DNA of 36,818 nucleotides from Collinsella sp. AM18-10 (GTDB lineage: Bacteria > Actinomycetota > Coriobacteriia > Coriobacteriales > Coriobacteriaceae): the NCBI RefSeq assembly GCF_003471585.1, contig NZ_QRJO01000019.1, forward strand, positions 814 to 37,631, given 5' to 3'. Below, piece after piece: positions 15,777-23,639 of the stretch (position 1 is the first letter of the stretch; the number at the start of each line of letters is the position of its first letter). A program made the position numbers and the translations under genes. Under the pieces are notes generated by a model. It was given only the letters and a program-made list of their open reading frames with translations. It was not told where the DNA came from and made no database searches.

Positions 15777-15817
15777 AAACGGCCGACCGCGCAAGCAAAA
15801 GCGTGGCCGGCCGTTTT
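15777..15817 (+). terminator. Terminator of the amaP-asp23 operon
   Basis: ACGGCCGACCGCGC pairs with GCGTGGCCGGCCGT (a few wobble or mismatched positions) around an A-rich loop and is followed by TTTTTG. Strong classical terminator. Confidence 0.85.
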
Positions 15818-15930
15818 TGTACGCACCCGATGTAGTCATACCGCTCGTCTAACTAAGGGTTGCAATCCCCACGTTCCGCGTTACCCTAATGGGCGCATTG
15901 TTTCCAAATTGTTAACGAGGGGTTGCCGTA

Positions 15931-16953
15931 ATGGCCGACGAACACGAGACCGAAAGCAAGGCATGGGCGATTGAGGCCGCTGCGGCAGAGGCGGCGTCGC
16001 GTGCCGCCGAGGAGGTGCATCGTCCTCCGGTGGTGCCGATGGAGCGCGTTGTCGATCGCGATGTTATTGAGCAAGGCGAGCGCGCTGGCCGCAAGCGCAG
16101 CCAGGAACCAGGCTTTCCTCGCTTTTTTGCCGAGCTCAACCTGGGCCTGATCCTCACGGCCTTTGCCATCGTGGCTTTCAAAACGCCCAATCACTTTGCC
16201 TTCGGCGGTACCTCGGGTGTGTCGGTCATTCTTTCTACGCTGTTCCCGACTCTGCCCGTCGGCGTCTTTATGTGGATTATCAACGCGATCCTGGTCATCC
16301 TGGGTTTTATCTTTTTGGAGCGCAAGGCAATCCTTTGGAGTGTCTTTGCCTCGTTTGCGCTTTCGGCCTACGTCTCGCTGTTTGAGCTCTTCCTCCCGAC
16401 GGATGTTTCGATGACGGGCGATATGTGGCTCGACCTGTGTTTTGCCGTCATCTTGCCGGCGCTGGGCAGTGCTATTGTCTTTGACATTGGCGCCTCGACG
16501 GGTGGCACGGACATTCTTGCCATGATCCTCAAACGCCGCACCACGCTCGAGATTGGCCGCGCACTGTTGCTGGTCGATATCGGCATCGTGACCATCGCGG
16601 CTTTCCTGTATGGCCCGCGCGTCGGCCTGTACTGCGTGCTCGGCCTGTTTGCCAAGACGCTTGTGGTCGACAAGGCCATCGAGAGCATTCACCTGCGCAA
16701 GGTCTGCACGATTATTTGCGCCGAACCGCGCAAAGTCGAGGAGTTTATCGTCAAGCATCTCAACCGCACGGCAACGATCAGCCGTGGCTACGGCGCCTTC
16801 TCGGGCAAGTGCGTCACGGTGATCATGAGCGTGCTGAGCCGTCGCGAGGCAGTGCAACTGCGTCGCTATACCCGCGAGATTGACCCTGGCGCCTTCATCA
16901 CCATCGTCGATAGCTCCGAAATCGTCGGCAAGGGCTTCCGCGGCACGAACTAG
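15931..16953 (+). CDS. YitT family membrane protein
   Basis: The 340-residue protein has a polar N-terminal extension (~1-65, alanine/glutamate-rich), then the DUF161 membrane part (~68-250) with the family motifs FGGTSGVSVIL and FDIGASTGGTDILAMIL, and a C-terminal cytoplasmic DUF2179 domain (~258-335) with AEPRKVEEFIVKHLNRTATI and GYGAFSG. YitT proteins are widespread in Gram-positives and of unknown transport role. The long N-terminal extension is not typical for the family (usually ~280-290 residues). Start at 15931 is preceded by GAGGGG at fair spacing. It appears to be a single-gene unit between the asp23 terminator and the zinc-ribbon gene. Confidence 0.9.
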   Translation: MADEHETESKAWAIEAAAAEAASRAAEEVHRPPVVPMERVVDRDVIEQGERAGRKRSQEPGFPRFFAELNLGLILTAFAIVAFKTPNHFAFGGTSGVSVILSTLFPTLPVGVFMWIINAILVILGFIFLERKAILWSVFASFALSAYVSLFELFLPTDVSMTGDMWLDLCFAVILPALGSAIVFDIGASTGGTDILAMILKRRTTLEIGRALLLVDIGIVTIAAFLYGPRVGLYCVLGLFAKTLVVDKAIESIHLRKVCTIICAEPRKVEEFIVKHLNRTATISRGYGAFSGKCVTVIMSVLSRREAVQLRRYTREIDPGAFITIVDSSEIVGKGFRGTN

Positions 16954-17103
16954 CGCGGACGCACCCTTCGAATCATTGAATAAGGCCGGCTACGTTGCAA
17001 ATCGGCCATCTTGGGGTATTTGTCCCCACATTGGGCGATAATGATGCTAAAGACATCGTTTGCGATCCAGGTGATTCGCTCTAGATACGAAGGGATGATT
17101 TCG

Positions 17104-18477
17104 ATGTTCTGTTCGCAGTGTGGCGCCCCCATGGGCGATAACGACAAGTTCTGCGGCGTGTGCGGTGCCCCTAATACCGAGGTCAAGGCCGCCGGCCCCG
17201 CTTCGCAAGCTCAACCCCAACCCCAACCGAAGGGTCAGCCGTTTGTCCAACCGCAGCCCCAGCCGTTCGTTGCGCCCCAGCCGGCTATGAACGCGCCCAA
17301 GGGCTGCATGGCGCAGGCCTTCAACGATATGCTTAAGGTTCCCGGCGCCCTGGTTCGCGTATGTCAGATTGCCTTTTTGCCGGCGCTGATCTGCGTCGTG
17401 TCGGTGCTGGTGCTGTTTATCCCCGTTATCGGTGGCATCGCGGCGGCCATTGGCTTTTTGCTCGCTTACGTGGCAAGCGTGTGCGGCGCTGGCTTTGCTA
17501 TCGAGTGGGGTCGCGACCTGTCGCTCAAGGACGATAACGGCATGGAGCGTCCGCTGCTGCGCTCGACCTCCTTTGGACTGGGCATCTTCTCGTCTGTCAT
17601 TACGAACGTGCTCGGGTTCGTGGCCATTATTCCAGTGATTGGCGTGGTGTTCTCGGTGCTTGAGAGCGCTGTGATCGGTGCCGTTGGTTCGTACTATTAC
17701 TTCGGTTCGAGCGTCCTCGAGGGCGCACTCATCGGGTCGATGGGTCTGCTTGTCTTTGCCATGATCGTATCGGCGGTGTTGGGCATCTTCTTTAAGATGT
17801 TTGGCGATGCCGCTGTGATGCACTTTGCAGTCGCCGGCCGCGTGGAAAGCGCGTTTTCGCTCGAGAAGGTTTGGAAGTCCTATAAGGCCAACCTGGGCAA
17901 GTTGTTCTGCGCATCGATTCTCCCCGAGTTTTTGACGGGCATTGTTTCCAATATCATCACCTGGATTTTCACCGCCATCTTTGGTTTTGTTGCCGCGCTG
18001 GGCATTAGCAGCTATGGCTACTACGGCTACTATTCTCGTCCTTCGGGTCTTGAGGCAATCATCGAGGGTGGCGGCATTACGCTCATCCTGTTCCTGATGA
18101 TCATCGCCTTTGTCACCGTGTTCCTGAATGTGTTTGGCACGATGCTCAAATATCGTGCCGTTGGCTACTGGGCCGCGCGCCATGCCAGCGGGTGGGCCGA
18201 TGAGGATACCGATGATGTCCTGACGTTTGTGCTCCCGGGTGAGAAGAAGCCTGCTCCTGCGGGGTTCAATCCCACGGCCGCCACTGGTGCTGCACCTGCC
18301 CCGGCACCCGCGCCTGCACCTGCCCCGGCACCTGCCCCGGCACCCGCGCCGGCGCCTGCTCCGGCACCTGCCCCTGCGCCCGAGGCGACGCCTGCGGAAC
18401 CCGATTGGAATGCCGTTGCCACGCCGGCGGATGAGCCGGGCGATGATCCTGCTGCCGAAAACAATCAAACCGAATAG
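17104..18477 (+). CDS. Zinc-ribbon membrane protein with Ala-Pro-rich C-terminus
   Basis: The 457-residue protein starts with a zinc ribbon, MFCSQCGAPMGDNDKFCGVCG, whose two CxxC pairs bind one zinc. A Q/P-rich linker (~30-62) follows, then a membrane domain (~75-365) with about six spans resembling DUF4013/DUF975-like inner-membrane proteins. A tail of AP repeats (~395-435) and an acidic end complete it. The ATG at 17104 is preferred because AAGGGA lies 9-10 nt upstream and zinc ribbons of this type begin at the terminus; longer in-frame starts (17095, 17011) are unlikely. The function is unknown. It is paired with another zinc-ribbon protein downstream but separated by a terminator. Confidence 0.75.
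   Translation: MFCSQCGAPMGDNDKFCGVCGAPNTEVKAAGPASQAQPQPQPKGQPFVQPQPQPFVAPQPAMNAPKGCMAQAFNDMLKVPGALVRVCQIAFLPALICVVSVLVLFIPVIGGIAAAIGFLLAYVASVCGAGFAIEWGRDLSLKDDNGMERPLLRSTSFGLGIFSSVITNVLGFVAIIPVIGVVFSVLESAVIGAVGSYYYFGSSVLEGALIGSMGLLVFAMIVSAVLGIFFKMFGDAAVMHFAVAGRVESAFSLEKVWKSYKANLGKLFCASILPEFLTGIVSNIITWIFTAIFGFVAALGISSYGYYGYYSRPSGLEAIIEGGGITLILFLMIIAFVTVFLNVFGTMLKYRAVGYWAARHASGWADEDTDDVLTFVLPGEKKPAPAGFNPTAATGAAPAPAPAPAPAPAPAPAPAPAPAPAPAPAPEATPAEPDWNAVATPADEPGDDPAAENNQTE
18282..18380 (+). repeat. Ala-Pro codon repeat
   Basis: About 16 Ala-Pro pairs coded by near-identical hexamers of the GCNCCN type. Such repeats change length easily by recombination or slippage, but in-frame. Confidence 0.8.
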
Positions 18478-18485
18478 TCGGTCGA

Positions 18486-18520
18486 GGCGCCCTGGGCAAC
18501 TGAGCCCGGGGTGCCTTTTT
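18486..18520 (+). terminator. Terminator after the zinc-ribbon membrane protein
   Basis: GGCGCCCTGGGC (18486-18497) pairs with GCCCGGGGTGCC (18504-18515), two wobble positions, followed by TTTTT. Confidence 0.85.
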
Positions 18521-18585
18521 CTGCTGCGAAAGCAGGAAAAGGCATGGGAAAACGGTTGCAGCAATATTTTTCGGAAATTGGTCAA

Positions 18586-18597
18586 TGTTGCGCAACA
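18586..18597 (+). promoter_or_regulatory. TGTTGCGCAACA palindrome upstream of the DUF4234 gene
   Basis: Perfect 12-bp palindrome. With its left flank CAA it gives a 15-nt exact match to the copy at 2359-2373. It lies 75 nt before the start codon; the other copy lies 65 nt before its gene. Candidate operator of one regulator. Confidence 0.5.
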
Positions 18598-18672
18598 ACG
18601 TCGCGGCTATTGTTGAGAACATAGACGTGTAAGGTTTGAAGGCGTGCGACGCCTTAGGAAAAGGAGAAGCTT

Positions 18673-19338
18673 ATGTTCTGTCCCACTTGTGGTTCTCCCA
18701 TTTCGGATGATGCCAAATTCTGCCCTGTTTGCGGTTCTGCCATCGGTGCCGCCCCCGCCGCTCCTGCTCCGCAGCCCGCACCTCAGCCCCAGCCTGCTCC
18801 GCAACCCACGCAGATTCAGCCCACTCCGGTTCAGGCAGTTCAGCCCCAGCCTCAGCAGCAGTACACCGGGCAGCAGCAGTACGCCGGCCAGCGGCAGTAT
18901 GCTCAGCAGCCTGCGCCTGCCCCGATGGGCTATGCTCCGATTAAGACCGACCGTGGCGTGATCGGTTGGCTCCTGCTTTCCATCGTGACCTGCGGCATCT
19001 ATTCGTATTACTTCCTCTATTGCCTTGCCCGCGACATCAATGTCATGTGCCAGGATGACGGCGATTCCACGCCGGGTCTGGCAGCATTCATCTTGCTGTC
19101 GTTCGTGACCTGCGGCTTCTACGGACTCTACTGGTACTACAAGATTGGTAACCGCCTGCAGGCTAATGCCCCTCGCTATGGCCTGATGTTCCAGGAGAAC
19201 GGCACCACCGTTCTTATGTGGCAGATTGTCGGCGCGCTGCTGTGCGGCCTTGGCCCCATCTTTGCCATGAACATCATCATTAAGAACACCAATGCCATGG
19301 CAACGGCTTACAACGCCCGTCTTGGCGCTCGTGCCTAA
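18673..19338 (+). CDS. Zinc-ribbon DUF4234 membrane protein
   Basis: The 221-residue protein begins with a zinc ribbon, MFCPTCGSPISDDAKFCPVCG (four cysteines in two CxxC pairs), then a Gln/Pro/Ala-rich linker (~25-90) with QQYTGQQQYAGQRQYAQQ, and a DUF4234 membrane domain (~95-215). The latter holds two similar halves, SIVTCGIYSYYFLY and SFVTCGFYGLYWYYKIGNRLQ, and a final span. It has a strong AAAAGGAG site. The DUF2752 gene follows with overlapping ends, a pairing often seen for these two families. Role unknown; both are cytoplasmic-membrane proteins. The zinc ribbon resembles that of the preceding gene, suggesting a shared N-terminal module. Confidence 0.88.
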   Translation: MFCPTCGSPISDDAKFCPVCGSAIGAAPAAPAPQPAPQPQPAPQPTQIQPTPVQAVQPQPQQQYTGQQQYAGQRQYAQQPAPAPMGYAPIKTDRGVIGWLLLSIVTCGIYSYYFLYCLARDINVMCQDDGDSTPGLAAFILLSFVTCGFYGLYWYYKIGNRLQANAPRYGLMFQENGTTVLMWQIVGALLCGLGPIFAMNIIIKNTNAMATAYNARLGARA

Positions 19339-19828
19339 CGACAAGAGCGGCGTGAACAGCTCTCAGGGACATAAGGGCGCGGCGGAGCTCATTCGCCGCG
19401 CCCTTTCTTGCATCGGCGCGCTCTTTGTCGCCTGGCTCGCACTTTACCTGCTCGATATCGGCTGCGTGTTTCGCCTGATGACGGGCATTCCCTGTCCGGG
19501 ATGTGGCATGACGAGGGCCTGGCTGGCAGCGCTGCGCCTCGATTTTTCGGCGGCCTTTGCCTACCATCCGCTGTTTTGGGTGGTGCCGATTGCGTTTGCG
19601 CTCGCGTTCGTGCGCGAGGAGGTGGCATCGAGCAAGCTAAGGCGTGGCATTGACATTGCGGTTATTGTTCTGTGTGTGCTGGTCGTTGCCGTATGGATCG
19701 TGCGTCTTATCAACCCGGCAGACGCGGGCCTGCTCTTTGGTGGGCACGCTCCCGCCGGAGTTCCCACCGATATCATCCACCTCGAAACCCCACGCTGGCT
19801 CACCATCCTTCGCTCTTACCTGTCGTGA
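19331..19828 (+). CDS. DUF2752 family membrane protein
   Basis: The ~165-residue protein contains the DUF2752 hallmark TGIPCPGCGMTRAWLA after a first membrane span (~24-45), then one or two more spans. The family role is unknown; the CPxCG motif may bind a metal or form a disulfide at the membrane face. The GTG at 19331 is chosen because it overlaps the DUF4234 stop by 8 nt, as in coupled genes; an ATG at 19292 inside the previous gene and a GTG at 19352 are alternatives, and none has a strong ribosome site. It is the last gene of its unit and converges on the M20 hydrolase with a shared terminator between. Confidence 0.8.
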   Translation: MPNDKSGVNSSQGHKGAAELIRRALSCIGALFVAWLALYLLDIGCVFRLMTGIPCPGCGMTRAWLAALRLDFSAAFAYHPLFWVVPIAFALAFVREEVASSKLRRGIDIAVIVLCVLVVAVWIVRLINPADAGLLFGGHAPAGVPTDIIHLETPRWLTILRSYLS

Positions 19829-19860
19829 CGGAGGACGCGCTAGAAAAGCGGTCGACACAT

Positions 19861-19901
19861 AAGCGGGGGCGAACGTTGAGATAACGTTCGCCCCCGCTTT
19901 G
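19861..19901. terminator. Bidirectional terminator between DUF2752 and M20 genes
   Basis: A perfect 17-bp stem (19861-19877 and 19883-19899) with loop GAGAT lies between two converging genes. T/A tracts at both ends are short, but the stem is very strong. Confidence 0.8.
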
Positions 19902-19934
19902 CTCTAGCCAGGTTGTTATGGGTGGGCGTGACGG

Positions 19935-21398
19935 CTACTCGTCGCGCTTCTCCTCGTGGCGAGCGGCAGCCCGCGCATCGTGGATGCCCTTGATGGCAGC
20001 ATGGCGGGCGGTGCGGGCGTCGTGCATGGCGTCGCGGGCCTCGGCGGCCGTTGCCTTGGCAGAGCGCAGCTTGGCGGCCAGGTCGGGATTGGTCTCGGCA
20101 ACCGCGGCGATCGTGGGGCCGTCGAGCTCTTCTTGTGTGGGCTCGGCCAAAAAGTCGATGGCATACTGGGCGGCTACCATGGAGCCCTTGGCGAGCACAC
20201 TCTCGTCGATCTTGTAGAAGCAGGAGTGCTGGGCATAGGTGGCGCCGATCTGGGGGTTGCGCGTGCCAACAAAGGCGAGCACGCCCGGCACACGGCGCAG
20301 GTACTCCGAGAAATCCTCGCCCGAAAGCGTGCCGCGGTAATGGCCCTCGCCTGCGGGGCCCAGGCACTTGAGCACAGCTTGGCGGCAGCGCTCGCTCGAG
20401 GCGGCATCGTTTTCGACCTTGTAGTTGGCGATAGTGTAGTCGGTGAGTTCGGCCTCGGCGCCTAGTGCTGCTGCGGTGTGCTCCACGATGCGGCGCATAA
20501 GCTCGGGCATCTCCTCATGCGTCTTGTCGCCATAGGTGCGCACTGTGCCAGCGAGGTACGCCGTGCCGGCGATAACGTTGCGCGCGGTGCCGCCGTGCAG
20601 TTCGCCGACGGTGATGACGGCGGGTTCGTAGGGGCTAATCTCGCGCGAGACGATGGTCTGCAGGGCGTTGACGATCTCTGCCGCCACCATAACGGCGTCG
20701 TGGCCGCGCTGGGGCATGGCACCGTGGCACGAGGTGCCGCGAACGTCGATGCGGAACCAGTCGGTATTGGCCATGCGCGGGCCGGGCTCGCAGCTCACGG
20801 TGCCGGCGTCGACCTCGCTCCAGATGTGCGCGGCATAGGCACCGTCGACACCATCGAGTACGCCCGTGCCGATCATGAGCTTGGCGCCCTGGCCGTTTTC
20901 CTCGCTGGGCTGGAATACGATACGAATCTCGCCGTGGATGTCATCGGTCATGTGGCGCAGAATCTGCAACGTGCCGAGCATCATGGCGATATGGCAGTCG
21001 TGGCCGCAGGCATGCATGCAGCCCTCGTTGACGCTGGCGAACTCCTCGCCGGTCTGCTCGGTGACGGGCAGGGCGTCGATATCGGCGCGCAGCAGGATGC
21101 GGCGGCGCGGCGTGCCGTCCTCGCGGTAGGCATCCGGCGCGGTACCGCGAAGCGTTGCCACCAAGCCGGTCTTGAGCGGACGCTCGTAGGGGATATTCAT
21201 GGCGTCGAGCTGGTTAGCGATGTCGGAGGTCGTGCGCTCCTCGGCAAGGCTCAGCTCCGGGTGCTTATGGAAGTGCCGGCGCTGCTTGATGATATAGGGC
21301 TCAAACTCGGCGGCGATATCTTGGATGGCCGCGGTGACGTCGTCTGCCGCGCGAACCTCGATTGCTGCCATAATCTGCTGTGCCTTGGTTTTCGTCAT
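19935..21398 (-). CDS. M20-family amidohydrolase with helical C-terminal tail
   Basis: The 487-residue enzyme belongs to the M20D aminoacylase/IAA-amino-acid-hydrolase/hippurate hydrolase group, which cleaves N-acyl amino acids or related amides using two metal ions. Metal-binding residues are visible in the block MHACGHDCH (Cys131, His133), in FQPSEENGQGA (Glu pair), and in the dimer/lid region TSCHGAMPQRGHDAV and the late SGEDFSEYL. The family usually ends near residue 400; here ~70 residues extend beyond (from about AEPTQEELDGP onward), mostly alanine, glutamate and arginine in helical pattern, of unknown role. The ATG at 21398 follows AAGGAG; longer readings upstream run into the opposite gene. 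It diverges from the YtcJ-like amidohydrolase. Substrate cannot be fixed. Confidence 0.9.
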   Translation of the reverse strand: MTKTKAQQIMAAIEVRAADDVTAAIQDIAAEFEPYIIKQRRHFHKHPELSLAEERTTSDIANQLDAMNIPYERPLKTGLVATLRGTAPDAYREDGTPRRRILLRADIDALPVTEQTGEEFASVNEGCMHACGHDCHIAMMLGTLQILRHMTDDIHGEIRIVFQPSEENGQGAKLMIGTGVLDGVDGAYAAHIWSEVDAGTVSCEPGPRMANTDWFRIDVRGTSCHGAMPQRGHDAVMVAAEIVNALQTIVSREISPYEPAVITVGELHGGTARNVIAGTAYLAGTVRTYGDKTHEEMPELMRRIVEHTAAALGAEAELTDYTIANYKVENDAASSERCRQAVLKCLGPAGEGHYRGTLSGEDFSEYLRRVPGVLAFVGTRNPQIGATYAQHSCFYKIDESVLAKGSMVAAQYAIDFLAEPTQEELDGPTIAAVAETNPDLAAKLRSAKATAAEARDAMHDARTARHAAIKGIHDARAAARHEEKRDE

Positions 21399-21566
21399 GG
21401 TCGATTTGCTCCTTGCTGGGTTGATCGCAAAATCGTACAGGCTCTCTCCAGTATGCCACCTGCCGCTAGGGCTGGTAAAGTTGCCGTTTGCCGCTTGGAG
21501 TTTTGTTGCAAGGGCGGGGGAGTACACTCGGGGGTGTTGAATTTCCTGCCAGAGATGGGGATGCCC

Positions 21567-23204
21567 ATGCAACATATCGATCGGATTATCCGCTCCAAGA
21601 ACGTTTTTACCGCGCAAGACGGTATCGATACCGCCCGCGAGCTGGCGATTGCCATTGCGGGCGATCGCATCGTCGCAGTCGGTGCGCCCGATGACGTGAT
21701 TGACGCCGCACCTGCCGCCACGCCGGTGGTCGATTACGGCGAGCAGTTTGTCTGCCCCGGTTTCCACGATGCGCACCTGCATTTCTTCCATACCTCGGTT
21801 GGCTCCTCACCGTATATGCTCATGGATATGGGCACGTCCGAGGCGGCGCTGGTGCAGGACGCGCTCAAGTTTTCCCAGGACCTGCCCGACGACGCCTGGG
21901 TCGTGACGCAGGGCTGGCGCGATTACCGCTGGGATCCGCCCGAGCACCCTACCAAGGCCTCCCTCGATGCGGCATTTCCTGATCGTCCCTGCGTTATGTA
22001 CTCGGGCGACGGGCACACGCTGTGGCTCAACAGCCGCGCGCTCGAAGCACTCGGCGTGACGCGCGACAGCGAGCCGCCGGCGGGTGGCAGCTACGACAAG
22101 GATGCAAATGGCGAGCTCACGGGTATCGCTCACGAGGCTGCGGCCATGCAGCTGCTGCCGCGCTGTCTTGAGTGGCTGGGCGAGGATCGCATCGCGAGCG
22201 CGTATGCCGACCAAATGAAACGCATGGCCGAGCAGGGCATTACCTCGATTTGCGACATGTCGCTCATGCCCATGCCGGGCTGTGACTTTATCCGCGACGA
22301 CGTCTACGACAAGCTTCAGGCGATTGGCAAGCTGGGCATTCGCGCCCACCTGTTCCCCACGCTGTTGGATGACCAATCGCGCTTGGAAGAACTTCAGACC
22401 CGCTACGCAAACAATGCGTTGCTCTCGGCGCCGGGCTTTAAGCAGTTCTTCGATGGCGTGTCGAGCGAGCACACCGCATACCTCACCGATCCCTATACCA
22501 ACCCGCGCTTCCCGGGCGACCAGGGCCGTCTGACGGTTCCCGTCGAGCGCATGCGCAAGCTGGTCCTGGCGGCAGCCGAGCGCGGCCACACCGTGCGCAT
22601 CCACGTTATCGGCGACGGCGCCATCCATGCCGCACTCGATATCTTTGAGGAGGCGGCAGAGCTCTACGGTTTGCCCCCGCACGGCCATAATACGCTTGAG
22701 CATTTGGAGAATCTGCTGCCCGAGGACATCGATCGTCTGCGCAAGCTCAACGTCATTGCCTCGAGCCAGCCCTGCCATATCACGCTCGACCCGGGTGGCC
22801 CGGAGCGCGACCTGGGCCTGGAACGCAGCCGCATCATGTGGCCGTTCGCAACTTATCAGCAGCGCGGTATCCGTCAAGCTTTCGGTACCGACAGCCCCAT
22901 CACGGCCGTTACCAGCTTGAACGTGCTCTACACGGCTATCACGCGCCAAGATCCCCGCAGCCACTGGCCCGAGGGCGGCTGGCTGCCGAGCGAGCGTATC
23001 GACGCGGCAACGGCCCTGCGCAACTACACGCTTGGCAGCGCGTACGCAGCGGGCGACGAGCAAAACCTCGGCAGCCTAGAGCCCGGCAAATACGCCGACC
23101 TGGTAGTCCTGGACCAAAACCTGCTCACCATCGACCCCCAAGAACTCCAAGCCACCAAAGTCCAAGCCACCTACCTGGCAGGTAACTTAATCTACGAGCG
23201 CTAG
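21567..23204 (+). CDS. YtcJ-like amidohydrolase
   Basis: The ~545-residue protein is a metal-dependent hydrolase of the amidohydrolase superfamily (YtcJ/NfdA-like, amidohydrolase 3). The HxH metal motif is His70 and His72 in FHDAHLHF. Later residues include HVIGDGAIHAALD, SSQPCHITLDPGG, FGTDSPITAVTSL with the catalytic Asp and GSLEPGKYADLVVLD near the end. Three in-frame ATGs occur close together (21555, 21561, 21567); the third is chosen because a GAGATGGGG stretch precedes it and the family's beta-strand begins a few residues later. A much longer frame upstream overlaps the M20 gene and is not real. The substrate is unknown; members act on amides, formamides or cyclic compounds. It ends in a terminator. 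Confidence 0.88.
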   Translation: MQHIDRIIRSKNVFTAQDGIDTARELAIAIAGDRIVAVGAPDDVIDAAPAATPVVDYGEQFVCPGFHDAHLHFFHTSVGSSPYMLMDMGTSEAALVQDALKFSQDLPDDAWVVTQGWRDYRWDPPEHPTKASLDAAFPDRPCVMYSGDGHTLWLNSRALEALGVTRDSEPPAGGSYDKDANGELTGIAHEAAAMQLLPRCLEWLGEDRIASAYADQMKRMAEQGITSICDMSLMPMPGCDFIRDDVYDKLQAIGKLGIRAHLFPTLLDDQSRLEELQTRYANNALLSAPGFKQFFDGVSSEHTAYLTDPYTNPRFPGDQGRLTVPVERMRKLVLAAAERGHTVRIHVIGDGAIHAALDIFEEAAELYGLPPHGHNTLEHLENLLPEDIDRLRKLNVIASSQPCHITLDPGGPERDLGLERSRIMWPFATYQQRGIRQAFGTDSPITAVTSLNVLYTAITRQDPRSHWPEGGWLPSERIDAATALRNYTLGSAYAAGDEQNLGSLEPGKYADLVVLDQNLLTIDPQELQATKVQATYLAGNLIYER

Positions 23205-23221
23205 CCCCATACCCCACCCAC

Positions 23222-23255
23222 AAGGGGCGCGTTTCAGCAACGTGCCCCTTTCTTG
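23222..23255 (+). terminator. Terminator of the YtcJ-like gene
   Basis: AAGGGGCGCG (23222-23231) pairs with CGTGCCCCTT (23241-23250), one wobble, followed by TCTTGTT. It lies 17 nt after the stop codon. Confidence 0.75.
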
Positions 23256-23291
23256 TTCGCACCATCCGCATCGCCATTTTGCTGTACTGAC

Positions 23292-23502
23292 TTTTCTGAA
23301 TGCCGGGCCCGAATTAGTTAACCTGGCTCCCGTGTGGCTCCGGAGGGGCGGGGCATAAGGTTTATCGCGAGTTCCGCACGAGCCGAAGGCCACTTAATGT
23401 GGCCTTCGTGCGAGCAGGACTGCCCGAGCAGGAAACCTTATGCCCCGCCCCTCCGGAGCCACACGGGAGCCACTGCTAAGTTATCCCCCGGCATTCAGAA
23501 AA
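23292..23502. repeat. Large nested palindrome upstream of groES
   Basis: Three stems are nested. Outer: 16 bp perfect (23292-23307 and 23487-23502). Middle: 40 bp perfect (23324-23363 and 23433-23472). Inner: 9 bp (23385-23393 and 23399-23407), with CGCAC/GTGCG flanks. No coding sequence fits. As RNA it would be an almost complete 211-nt hairpin with two internal loops. The matching architecture after groEL suggests a mobile or recombinogenic repeat family, not a simple terminator. Confidence 0.9.
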
Positions 23503-23597
23503 TCTAAGTGCCAAAAAATAAGATTTTTTGACTCCGTGTTGTATAACCCGCCATTCGTGGGTACCATTCAACGCGTACGCAAACAAAAAGGGTTAAC

Positions 23598-23618
23598 CCG
23601 CGCGGCATGACCGCGCGG
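23598..23618 (+). promoter_or_regulatory. groES leader hairpin
   Basis: The octamer CCGCGCGG, itself self-complementary, occurs twice (23598-23605 and 23611-23618) around loop CATGA, so it forms an 8-bp GC stem 5 nt before the AAAGGAGG ribosome site. The classical HrcA operator (CIRCE, TTAGCACTC-N9-GAGTGCTAA) is not present in the upstream region. It may influence translation or stability. Confidence 0.4.
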
Positions 23619-23639
23619 CCCACAAAGGAGGAAACAAGC

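Noticed and set aside
17047..18585. 512-codon minus-strand frame opposite the zinc-ribbon membrane protein
   Set aside because: Arg/His/Gly-rich antisense shadow; the Gly-Arg repeats are simply the complement of the Ala-Pro tail.
20478..21566. Long plus-strand frame continuous with the YtcJ-like gene upstream of 21555
   Set aside because: It runs antisense through the M20 hydrolase, whose motifs are clear; the frame there shows no family pattern and has no ribosome site.
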